Shown: positions 51,142-58,305 of the stretch, one piece after another
Numbering within the stretch: the first letter of the stretch is position 1
Layout: each line of letters begins with the position of its first letter
Assembly (NCBI RefSeq): GCF_050632385.1
Contig: NZ_CP192599.1
Coordinates: forward strand, 5,456,001-5,520,000
Source of the DNA: Humitalea sp050632385
GTDB lineage: Bacteria > Pseudomonadota > Alphaproteobacteria > Acetobacterales > Acetobacteraceae
DNA: 64,000 bases
Direction: 5' to 3'
Made by a program: the position numbers and the translations under genes
Notes under the pieces: model-generated
Seen by the model: the letters and a program-made list of their open reading frames with translations, nothing else
The model's database searches: none
Told to the model about the DNA's origin: nothing

Positions 51142-52349
51142 AGACCGCGACAGAAATCCTGGATCCGGCTGCAGGCCTCGCGCAGGCTTTCCGTGTCGGT
51201 GGCGTAGGAAATCCGCAGGTAGGGTGACATGCCATAGGCTTCGCCCTGCACGGCGGCGACGTGTTTCTCCAGCAGCAGCGCCATGGCGAAGTCGCCGTCG
51301 GTGTTGATCTTCGTGCCAGCCGCGGTGGTCTTGCCCAGGCAGCCCGCGATGTTCGGATAGACGTAGAAAGCGCCTTCGGGCTTGTGGCAGACGATGCCGG
51401 GCGCGTCGTTCAGCATGGCCACCACCAGGTCGCGCCGGTCGCGGTAGATCGCGGCCCGTTCGGCAACCAACTCCTGCGGCCCATCCAGCGCCGCCACGGC
51501 CGCGGCCTGCGACACGGTGCTGATGCCGCTGGTCAACTGGCTCTGCATATTGACCATCGCCTTGATCAACGCCTTGGGCCCACCGCAGAAGCCGACGCGC
51601 CAGCCGGTCATCGCATAGGTCTTGGACGCGCCGTTGACCGTCAGCACGCGGTCCTTCAGCGCCGGCTCGACGTCCGCGATCGTGCAGAATTCGAAGCCGT
51701 CGTAGACCATGTGCTCATACATGTCGTCCGTCAGGATCCAGACATGCGGATGCTTCAGCATCACCTGCGCGATGGCCTTCATCTCATCCCGCGAACAGGC
51801 GGCACCCGTCGGGTTCGATGGGAAGTTCAGGAACAGCCACTTCGTCTTCGGCGTGATGGCGGCGTCCAGATCCTCGGGCCGCAGCTTGAAGCCGTTGTTC
51901 TGCGGGCAATTCACAAAGGTCGGCGTCGCCGTCGCGAGCTTCGCCATCTCGGAATAGCTGATCCAGTAAGGTGCGGGGATCAGCACCTCATCGCCCGGAT
52001 TACAGGTCGCCAGCAGGGCGTTCATGATCACCTGCTTGCCGCCATTGGCGACCATGATCTCGTCCAGCGCGTAGTCCAGGTTGTTGTCGCGCTTGAACTT
52101 GCGCTGCGCCGCCTGCTTCAGCGCCGGGGTGCCGTCCTGGGGCGGGTACTTGGTGTCGCCGGCCAGGGCGGCCTTGTGCGCGGCCTCGATCGCATGCGCG
52201 GGGGTCGCGAAGTCAGGCTCGCCGACGGCCAGCGAGATCACGTTGTGCCCGGCATTCGCAAGCTCGCGCGCCTTGACGGTCATGGCGACGGAGGCCGCCA
52301 CCAAGACGTCCTTGAGGCGGTCCGCCAGCGCGGGGGAGGTGGCGGGCAT
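51135..52349 (-). CDS. PLP-dependent aminotransferase (aspartate aminotransferase-like), paralogue 2
   Basis: A 404-residue class I fold-type-I enzyme with LAVGEPDFATPAHAIEA, FLNFPSNPTGAACSRDEM, the PLP-lysine segment NGASKTYAMTGWRVGFCGGP and the substrate Arg near PYLRISYATD. It lies directly downstream of a close paralogue (52349-53551); the ATG at 52349 overlaps that stop as TGATG, and a TTG one codon upstream is an alternative. Sequence motifs fit an aspartate/prephenate-type bacterial transaminase, but specificity is not readable. Confidence 0.9.
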   Translation of the reverse strand: MPATSPALADRLKDVLVAASVAMTVKARELANAGHNVISLAVGEPDFATPAHAIEAAHKAALAGDTKYPPQDGTPALKQAAQRKFKRDNNLDYALDEIMVANGGKQVIMNALLATCNPGDEVLIPAPYWISYSEMAKLATATPTFVNCPQNNGFKLRPEDLDAAITPKTKWLFLNFPSNPTGAACSRDEMKAIAQVMLKHPHVWILTDDMYEHMVYDGFEFCTIADVEPALKDRVLTVNGASKTYAMTGWRVGFCGGPKALIKAMVNMQSQLTSGISTVSQAAAVAALDGPQELVAERAAIYRDRRDLVVAMLNDAPGIVCHKPEGAFYVYPNIAGCLGKTTAAGTKINTDGDFAMALLLEKHVAAVQGEAYGMSPYLRISYATDTESLREACSRIQDFCRGLH

Positions 52350-53551
52350 CAACGCAGTCCTTCGCAGAATGTCTTGATCCGGGCGCAGGCCTCGGTCAGC
52401 AGCTCGTTCGACGTGGCGTAGGAAATCCGGAAATGCCCGGGGAACATGAAGGCGCTGCCATGCACGGCGGCGACACCCTGTTCTTCCAGCAGCGCCACGA
52501 CAAAGGCCTCGTCATCCTTGATCAAAGCGCCGCCGGCGCTGGTCTTGCCCAGGCAACCGCGGATGTCCGGGTAGACGTAGAAGGCCCCTTCCGGCGTGTG
52601 GCAACGGACGCCCGGGCAGGTGTTCAGCGCGGCGACCACCAGGTTGCGGCGGCCTTCAAAAGCCTGGCGCATCTCCTCGATGCTGTCCTGCGGGCCGTCC
52701 AGCGCCTCGATCGCGGCGGCCTGGGAGATGCTGCTGGTGTTGGAGGTGCTCTGCCCCTGCAACTTGTCCATCGCCTTGATCAAGGCGACCGGCGCGCCGG
52801 CGAAACCGATGCGCCAGCCGGTCATCGCATAGGCTTTCGAGCAGCCGTTCATCGTCAGCGTGCGGTCGCGCAGGCGCGGTTCCACCTGCACGACGGTCGC
52901 CGGCTTGAAGCCGTCATAGGCCAGCTTCTCGTAGATATCGTCGGTAAAGACCCAGACATGCGGGTGGCGCATCAGCACGTCGGTCAGCTTCTTCAGCTCC
53001 TCGGCCGAATAGGCTGCCCCGGTCGGGTTGCAGGGGTTGTTCAGGATGAACCACTTGGTCTTGGGCGTGATCGCGGCTTCCAACTGTTCCGCGTTGATCT
53101 TGAAGCCCTGGTTCTGCCCGGCCGGCACGATCACCGGCGTGCCTTCGGCCAGCGCCACGATATCGGGGTAGGACACCCAGCACGGCGCCGGAATGATCGC
53201 CTCGTCACCCGCCTGCATGGTGGCCAGCATCGCGTTGAAGATGACCTGCTTGCCGCCGGTCGAGACGATGATCTCATCGGCGCTGTAGTCCAGGCCGCTG
53301 TCGCGCTTGAACTTGCGGGACACGGCCTCGCGCAGCGCCTTGGTGCCGGCGACGTCGGTGTAGCGGGTGTCGCCGGCCTCGATCGCGCGGATCGCCGCGT
53401 CCTTGATGTTGCGCGGCGTCTCGAAGTCGGGCTCGCCGACCGAGAGGCTGATCACGTCCCGCCCGGCGGCCTTCAGGGCGCGGGCCTTGGCGGTGATCAC
53501 GATGGTCTGGGACGGGGAAACGCGGTCCAGACGCTCGGCGGTGAGGTGCAT
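52349..53551 (-). CDS. PLP-dependent aminotransferase (aspartate aminotransferase-like), paralogue 1
   Basis: A 400-residue paralogue of the next gene, with LSVGEPDFETPRNIKDA, ILNNPCNPTGAAYSAEEL, NGCSKAYAMTGWRIGFAGAP and the C-terminal FRISYATSNELL. Many residues match aspartate aminotransferase of subgroup Ib. It follows potI by 29 bp on the same strand, so the transporter and both aminotransferases may be one transcript. One copy could be the general AAT and the other a specialised enzyme. Confidence 0.92.
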   Translation of the reverse strand: MHLTAERLDRVSPSQTIVITAKARALKAAGRDVISLSVGEPDFETPRNIKDAAIRAIEAGDTRYTDVAGTKALREAVSRKFKRDSGLDYSADEIIVSTGGKQVIFNAMLATMQAGDEAIIPAPCWVSYPDIVALAEGTPVIVPAGQNQGFKINAEQLEAAITPKTKWFILNNPCNPTGAAYSAEELKKLTDVLMRHPHVWVFTDDIYEKLAYDGFKPATVVQVEPRLRDRTLTMNGCSKAYAMTGWRIGFAGAPVALIKAMDKLQGQSTSNTSSISQAAAIEALDGPQDSIEEMRQAFEGRRNLVVAALNTCPGVRCHTPEGAFYVYPDIRGCLGKTSAGGALIKDDEAFVVALLEEQGVAAVHGSAFMFPGHFRISYATSNELLTEACARIKTFCEGLR

Positions 53552-53580
53552 GTCAGCTCTCGTTCGGGGGGTGCGTATCC

Positions 53581-54378
53581 CTACCCCCCGGCCCGCGGGG
53601 CGACAACCCGCGGACGAAGCAGAACCGCCGCCACCGCCATGCAGATCGCGGCCGCCCCCAGCAGCAGGGCGGCCAGGGCATTCACTTCCGGGGTGAGGCC
53701 GAGCCGCAGCATGGCGAAAACCGCCAGGGGCAGGGTGGTTCCGGCCGGTCCCGAAACGAAGGAGGCGACCACCAGGTCATCCAGCGACAAGGTGAAGGCC
53801 AGCAGCCAGCCGGCCCCCAGGGCCGGGGCGATCAGCGGCAGGGTGATGGTGCGGAAGGCGGCCCAGGGGGTGGCACCCAGGTCCCGCGCCGCATCCTCCA
53901 GCGCCGGGTCCAGCGCCGCCAGCCGGGCCTGCACCAGCACGGCGACATAGGCGCCGGCCAAAAGGGCATGGGCCAGCAGCACGGTGCCAGGCCCCCGGCC
54001 GGGCCAGCCGCCGGTCAGGGTTTGCACGGCGACGAACAGCAGCAGCAGGGACAGGCCGGTCACGACCTCCGGCAGCACCAGCGGCGCCCCGGCCAGGGCG
54101 CCGAACAGGGCGCGGCCCCGGAACGGGCCATGCCGCGCCAGGACCCAGCCCAGCCCGCCGCCGAACAGCACGGCCAGGGTCGCGGCGGCGGCGGCGATGC
54201 GCAGCGACAGCAGGGCGGCCTCCATCAGCCGTTCATTGGCCAGCACCGCCCGGAACCAGCGCAACGAGGCGCCACCCCAGGTGAAGGGCAGGCGGGCGTC
54301 GGAAAAGGCATAGCCAACCAGCAGCAGCACCGGCAGCCAGAGGAAGGCCAGACCGCCCCAAAGCGCCGCCCGCCTCAT
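53581..54378 (-). CDS. potI: Polyamine-type ABC transporter permease (PotI/PotC-like)
   Basis: A 265-residue inner-membrane permease with about six segments and the EAA loop LEDAARDLGATPWAAFRTITLPLIAPAL. FTLSLDDLVVASFVSGPAGTTLPL is the PotC/PotI signature. ATG 54378 overlaps the potH stop; the longer frame from 55062 reads through potH. It is the last membrane subunit of the import operon. Confidence 0.88.
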   Translation of the reverse strand: MRRAALWGGLAFLWLPVLLLVGYAFSDARLPFTWGGASLRWFRAVLANERLMEAALLSLRIAAAAATLAVLFGGGLGWVLARHGPFRGRALFGALAGAPLVLPEVVTGLSLLLLFVAVQTLTGGWPGRGPGTVLLAHALLAGAYVAVLVQARLAALDPALEDAARDLGATPWAAFRTITLPLIAPALGAGWLLAFTLSLDDLVVASFVSGPAGTTLPLAVFAMLRLGLTPEVNALAALLLGAAAICMAVAAVLLRPRVVAPRAGG

Positions 54379-55196
54379 CGCCCCGCCTCCAGCCGCTGGA
54401 ACAGCCAGAGTGGCGGCAGCAGCACGACCAGCAGCCCCAGGGACAGGGCAGCCGCCACCGGCCAGTCGCGGTTCTGGAAGAACTCCTGCACCACCACCCG
54501 GCCGACCAGGCTGGCGCCGGGCGGCCCCAGCAATTCGGGGATCACGTATTCGCCCGCGGCCGGGATGAAGACCAGCAGGAAGGCCGCCGCGATGCCCGGC
54601 GCCGCCTGCGGCAAGACCACGGTCCAAAAGCGCGCGACGGGGCCGGCGCCGAGGTCGGCGGCCGCGTCCTCCAACGCCGGGTCCAGCCGCAGCAGCACGC
54701 CGAACAGCGGCAGCACGGCAAAGGGAAGGTAGGCATGGACCATGCCGATCAGCATCGCCGCGTCCGAATACAGCAGCGGCTGGGGGTCGAAGCCCAGCGC
54801 GACCAGCATTCCGTTGATCCAGCCCTCGTCCCGCAACAGCCCGATCCAGGCCCCCATGCGGGGCAGAAACCCGGTCCAGAACGGCAGCATCACCGCGCCG
54901 AGCAGCCAGGGCCTGGCCGCCGGCCGGGCACGGGCGATGGCCCAGGCCATCGGGAAGCCCAAGGCCACGCAAACCCCGGCCGTGCCCGCCGCGACGACCA
55001 GCGATGTCAGCAACGCCCCCGCATAGAACGGGTCGGCGACGACCAGCGCCAGGCTGGTCCAATCCATCCCGCCGTTCCAGGGAAACCGCACCGGTGGCAC
55101 CGCATCCGCTGCCTCACCTAGGGCGATCACCCCGACCAGCGCGATTGGGATGGCGACACCCAGGCCCAGCACCGCCCACAGCAGCAGCCGGATCAT
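54375..55196 (-). CDS. potH: Polyamine-type ABC transporter permease (PotH/PotB-like)
   Basis: A 273-residue permease with the EAA loop LEDAAADLGAGPVARFWTVVLPQAAPGIAA and the PotB/PotH signature LLVFIPAAGEYVIPELLGP. It is coupled to potG and potI through ATGA overlaps. The two permeases form the heterodimeric channel of the uptake system. Confidence 0.88.
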   Translation of the reverse strand: MIRLLLWAVLGLGVAIPIALVGVIALGEAADAVPPVRFPWNGGMDWTSLALVVADPFYAGALLTSLVVAAGTAGVCVALGFPMAWAIARARPAARPWLLGAVMLPFWTGFLPRMGAWIGLLRDEGWINGMLVALGFDPQPLLYSDAAMLIGMVHAYLPFAVLPLFGVLLRLDPALEDAAADLGAGPVARFWTVVLPQAAPGIAAAFLLVFIPAAGEYVIPELLGPPGASLVGRVVVQEFFQNRDWPVAAALSLGLLVVLLPPLWLFQRLEAGR

Positions 55197-56230
55197 GGGT
55201 CGAGCGGCACCAGGGCGGCATCATCCCAGGCCAGGACGACCGGTCCGGCCGGGGCGGGGCCGCTGGCTTCCGGCCAGGCGGCGCGCAGCACGGCGCCGCC
55301 AGCGGTCCGCAGGGTCAACAGCGTGGTCCCGCCGCGATAGGCTGCGGCCTCGACCATGGCGGGCACGCCATCGCCGCTGGTCGAGACGGCGATGCGTTCG
55401 GCCCGCAGCGCGACGGCGGCCCCAGGCGAAAGCGGCGACGACGGGCGCAGCACGGCCGGCAGGCTGGGGCAGTCCACCCCGCCATCGGCGCGGGCCGTGC
55501 CCAGCAGAATATTGGCGGCGCCCAGGAAGTCAGCGACGTAGCGGGTCGCCGGCCGGTCCCAGACCTCGCGCGGCGTGCCCTGCTGCACGATGCGCCCGGC
55601 ATCCAGCACGGCAATCCGGTCGGCCAGCGCCAGCGCCTCCGCCTGGTCATGCGTCACCATCAGAAAGGCGGCACCCGTCGCGCGTTGCAGCGCGCGTAGT
55701 TCCGCGCCGGTGCGTTCGCGCAACCCCGCGTCCAGCGCGCCGAGCGGTTCGTCCAGCAGCAGCAGGCGGGGCCGCAGCACCAGTGCCCGTGCCAGGGCGG
55801 CACGTTGCTGCTGCCCGCCGGACAAGGCGGCGGGGCGGCGCGAAGACAGGGCGCCGAGTCCGACCATCTCCAGCGCCTCGGCCACGCGCCGAACCCGGTC
55901 CGGGGCGGCAACCCCGGCGCGGCGCAGCCCGTAGCCGACGTTGTCGGCGACGCTCATGTGCGGAAACAGCGCGTAGGACTGGAACATCATGTGTAGCGGC
56001 CGGCGTTCGGGCGGCAGCGGGGCCAGGTCCTGGCCATCCATCGACACCTGCCCCGCCGCCGGCGCGCAAAACCCCGCGATGGCGCGCAGCAGCGTCGATT
56101 TGCCCGATCCGGAACCACCCAGCAGGGCCACGAATTCGCCGGCCGCGACATCCAGGTCCAGCGCGTCCAGCGCGACCGACCCGCCGAAGCGGACGGTCAG
56201 CCCCGCGACGCGCAGCAGCGGCGGGCTCAG
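55193..56230 (-). CDS. potG: Polyamine-type ABC transporter ATPase (PotG/PotA-like), likely CTG start
   Basis: The ATPase has Walker A LLGGSGSGKST, signature LSGGQQQRAALARAL, Walker B LLLLDEPLGALD, the H-loop MVTHDQAEAL and a C-terminal TOBE-like domain. The first in-frame GTG (56131) would put Walker A at residue 5 and remove the first beta-strands, yet the open frame continues upstream with normal ABC sequence (LLRVAGLTVRFGGSVALDAL). No ATG, GTG or TTG occurs there. CTG at 56228-56230 overlaps the potF stop as CTGA, with AAGG 7 nt upstream, and gives 345 residues with Walker A near 38, the standard place. Confidence 0.8.
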   Translation of the reverse strand: MSPPLLRVAGLTVRFGGSVALDALDLDVAAGEFVALLGGSGSGKSTLLRAIAGFCAPAAGQVSMDGQDLAPLPPERRPLHMMFQSYALFPHMSVADNVGYGLRRAGVAAPDRVRRVAEALEMVGLGALSSRRPAALSGGQQQRAALARALVLRPRLLLLDEPLGALDAGLRERTGAELRALQRATGAAFLMVTHDQAEALALADRIAVLDAGRIVQQGTPREVWDRPATRYVADFLGAANILLGTARADGGVDCPSLPAVLRPSSPLSPGAAVALRAERIAVSTSGDGVPAMVEAAAYRGGTTLLTLRTAGGAVLRAAWPEASGPAPAGPVVLAWDDAALVPLDP

Positions 56231-57318
56231 CGGCCCGCCTTGAAGCGGCTCCAGGCGCGGGCGCGATTGCGTTCGGCGGCGGGGGCCAGCGCGCCCACCG
56301 TGAAACTGCGCGCGATGGTTTCCGCTGTCGGATAGACATTGGGGTCGCTGCGCACATCCTCGCGCACCAGCGGCAGGCTGGCCGGAATGGCGTTCGGGTA
56401 GCGCACCTGGTTCGTCACGCCGGCCATCACATCCGGCCGCAGCAGGAAGGCGATGAAGGCATGCGCCGCCGCCGGGTCCGGCGCATCGGCCGGGATCGCC
56501 AGCATGTCGAAGGACAGTTGCGCGCCTTCCTTTGGCAGGACGTAGCCGATTTCGACGCCGCGCCCGGCTTCGCGCGCCCGCGCCGCGGCCTGGATCACGT
56601 CGCCGGAATAGGTCAGCGCCACGCAGTATTCGCCATTCGCCACGGCATCGAGGATGGTGGAACTGGCGGTGATCGCGCGGACGTGCGGGCGGATCGCCAG
56701 CAGGGCGGTTTCGGCCGCGCGCAGGTCCTCGGGCGCGGTGCTGTCAGGGCTACGCCCGGCCCAGCGCAGCACGCTGGGCAGCACGTCCACGGCGCTGTCC
56801 ATCACCGCGATCCCACAACGTGCCAGCCGCCGCGCATGTTCCGGCCGCATCAGCAGGTCCAGGCTGTCGAGCGGCGCATCCGGCGCCAGCGCGCGCACCC
56901 GGTCGGGGCGGATCGCCAGGCCGACGGTGCCCCATAGGTATATCGCCCCATGGCGGTTCCCGGGGTCCGCGCCCTCCACCCGCGCCAGCAGGGCCGGGTC
57001 CTGCCCGCCCCAGGTCGGGATCAGCGCACGATCCAGCGGCCGCAAGGCGCCGGCGCGGATCATCCGCGCCAATGTCGGCTCGGCGGTCGGCACGATGATG
57101 TCGTAGCCGCTGCGTCCGGCGGCGAGCCTGCCTTCCAAGGTCTCCAGGCTGTCATAGACATCGTAGCGGACGCGAATCCCAGTCTCCGCCGTAAAACGGC
57201 TGACGGCATAGGGGTCGATGTAATCCGACCAGTTGTACACGTTCAGCAGGCGCTGCTGCGCCGCCGCGCCACCGGATACCAATAGAAGCAAGGCAAGCAG
57301 GGACAACAGGCGGCGCAT
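56227..57318 (-). CDS. potF: Polyamine-type ABC transporter, periplasmic binding protein (PotF/PotD-like)
   Basis: A 363-residue receptor with a Sec signal (MRRLLSLLALLLLVSGGAAA) and mature VYNWSDYIDPYAVSRFTAETG, the PotD/PotF opening; PYAVSRF and the YDIIVPTAE segment follow the family. It binds spermidine, putrescine or a related cation and heads the operon. Upstream is the divergent tail-fibre module with an AT-rich promoter zone. Confidence 0.9.
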   Translation of the reverse strand: MRRLLSLLALLLLVSGGAAAQQRLLNVYNWSDYIDPYAVSRFTAETGIRVRYDVYDSLETLEGRLAAGRSGYDIIVPTAEPTLARMIRAGALRPLDRALIPTWGGQDPALLARVEGADPGNRHGAIYLWGTVGLAIRPDRVRALAPDAPLDSLDLLMRPEHARRLARCGIAVMDSAVDVLPSVLRWAGRSPDSTAPEDLRAAETALLAIRPHVRAITASSTILDAVANGEYCVALTYSGDVIQAAARAREAGRGVEIGYVLPKEGAQLSFDMLAIPADAPDPAAAHAFIAFLLRPDVMAGVTNQVRYPNAIPASLPLVREDVRSDPNVYPTAETIARSFTVGALAPAAERNRARAWSRFKAGR

Positions 57319-57394
57319 GGCGGACCCTTTGGATGAGGCGGCGAGACCCTAGCCTAGACCATGTCGGACCGGCTTGTGCAGACCGCCGGCGCGG

Positions 57395-57433
57395 CATTTT
57401 TTCCTTGACATTTTTTCCTATTGCTGGCATGTG
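57395..57433 (+). promoter_or_regulatory. AT-rich promoter-like zone with direct repeat
   Basis: In a very GC-rich window this zone is an AT island. CATTTTTTCC occurs twice (57395-57404 and 57409-57418, 14 bp apart), and a perfect -35 hexamer TTGACA lies at 57405-57410. The -10 position about 17 bp downstream reads CATGTG, so an activator may be needed. It is oriented toward the tail-fibre genes and divergent from potF. Confidence 0.5.
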
Positions 57434-57547
57434 TCGCCTCGCCAAGGGGTGAGGTGCGTCCAAACGCCCCTCCCCAGCCACCCGATCAGCCCGTCCCCGC
57501 AACCCGTATCCCCGCCGGCCTTGCCGCGCCGGGAGAGGAGGCGATGC

Positions 57548-57592
57548 ATGCCCGCGTCCAAACCTGCCCGCTCATCGTCAGGCCCCGCCTGA
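57548..57592 (+). CDS. 14-codon leader ORF coupled to the first tail-fibre gene
   Basis: AGGAGG (57536-57541) lies 6 nt before ATG 57548, a near-ideal ribosome site. The frame is M-P-A-S-K-P-A-R-S-S-S-G-P-A and then TGA, which overlaps the next ATG as TGATG at 57590-57594. The best ribosome site of the region serves this leader rather than the downstream ORF, so translation of the tail gene probably depends on reinitiation. Confidence 0.45.
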   Translation: MPASKPARSSSGPA

Positions 57593-58248
57593 TGCCGTTC
57601 GATCCAAACGCGCTGGTGACGCTCGCGGCCACGGAGGGCTTCACCCTCTGGCACTACGCAACCTCCGACACGCGGGCGCAGACCTTGGCGTCCGGATATT
57701 TCGCCCCGTCCCTGGCGCGGTTGCGGCCGGGCCACGTCATCCTGGTCGTCGCATCCGATGCGCTGTCCATGCTGCCCGTGCGTTCGCTGGCAATGACCGG
57801 CAATGGCCTGGTGCTCGATGCCAGCAACGCGCCGATCCGGCTGACCAGGTCGGCCGTGCCGATCTATGCCTTCTCCTTGGCGGGGAGTGCCGGCGTCCTT
57901 GGGCTTGCCCTGTCGCCGCTGCCGACCGGCCTGACCGTGGGGCGCATCATCGCGGTGTCCGCCAGCGTCGGCGGCCCGATCGGCACTGTCCATTTCTCGA
58001 TCCGCGACGCCAGCGACACGCTGGTCGTCGGGCCGGTCACGGCCACCCCCAGCGGCGGCATGGCCACGGCGACCATCAGCCTGCCGGCGCCGGGCAGCGG
58101 TTACCGCCTGCGGGCCGATACGCCGGACGAGCCCGACATGATCGCCGTCTCGGCACCCTTCTCCGTCACCGCCGCCTATTCGCTGCTGCTGCAAGGCAGC
58201 GGGCGCCTGCTGCTGGAACAGGGCGGCGCCCTGCTCCTCGAGCCCTGA
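57592..58248 (+). CDS. Small phage-tail-associated protein
   Basis: A 218-residue protein of two parts. The N-terminal half (LAATEGFTLWHYATSDTRAQ, then FAPSLARLRPGHVILVVAS) resembles a domain seen in tail-fibre loci of alphaproteobacterial phages. The end consists of short YSLLLQGSGRLLLEQGG motifs typical of tail and fibre proteins. A central Ig-like beta region (GGPIGTVHFSIRDASDTLVVG) separates them. ATG 57592 is preferred to 57544, whose AGGAGG is only 2 nt away. It precedes the giant spike by 57 bp. Confidence 0.55.
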   Translation: MPFDPNALVTLAATEGFTLWHYATSDTRAQTLASGYFAPSLARLRPGHVILVVASDALSMLPVRSLAMTGNGLVLDASNAPIRLTRSAVPIYAFSLAGSAGVLGLALSPLPTGLTVGRIIAVSASVGGPIGTVHFSIRDASDTLVVGPVTATPSGGMATATISLPAPGSGYRLRADTPDEPDMIAVSAPFSVTAAYSLLLQGSGRLLLEQGGALLLEP

Positions 58249-58305
58249 CGCGCCCTTCACCGGTTTTCCCCCTCCGAAACACCTGATTCGAGGATCGCCC
58301 CCCCC

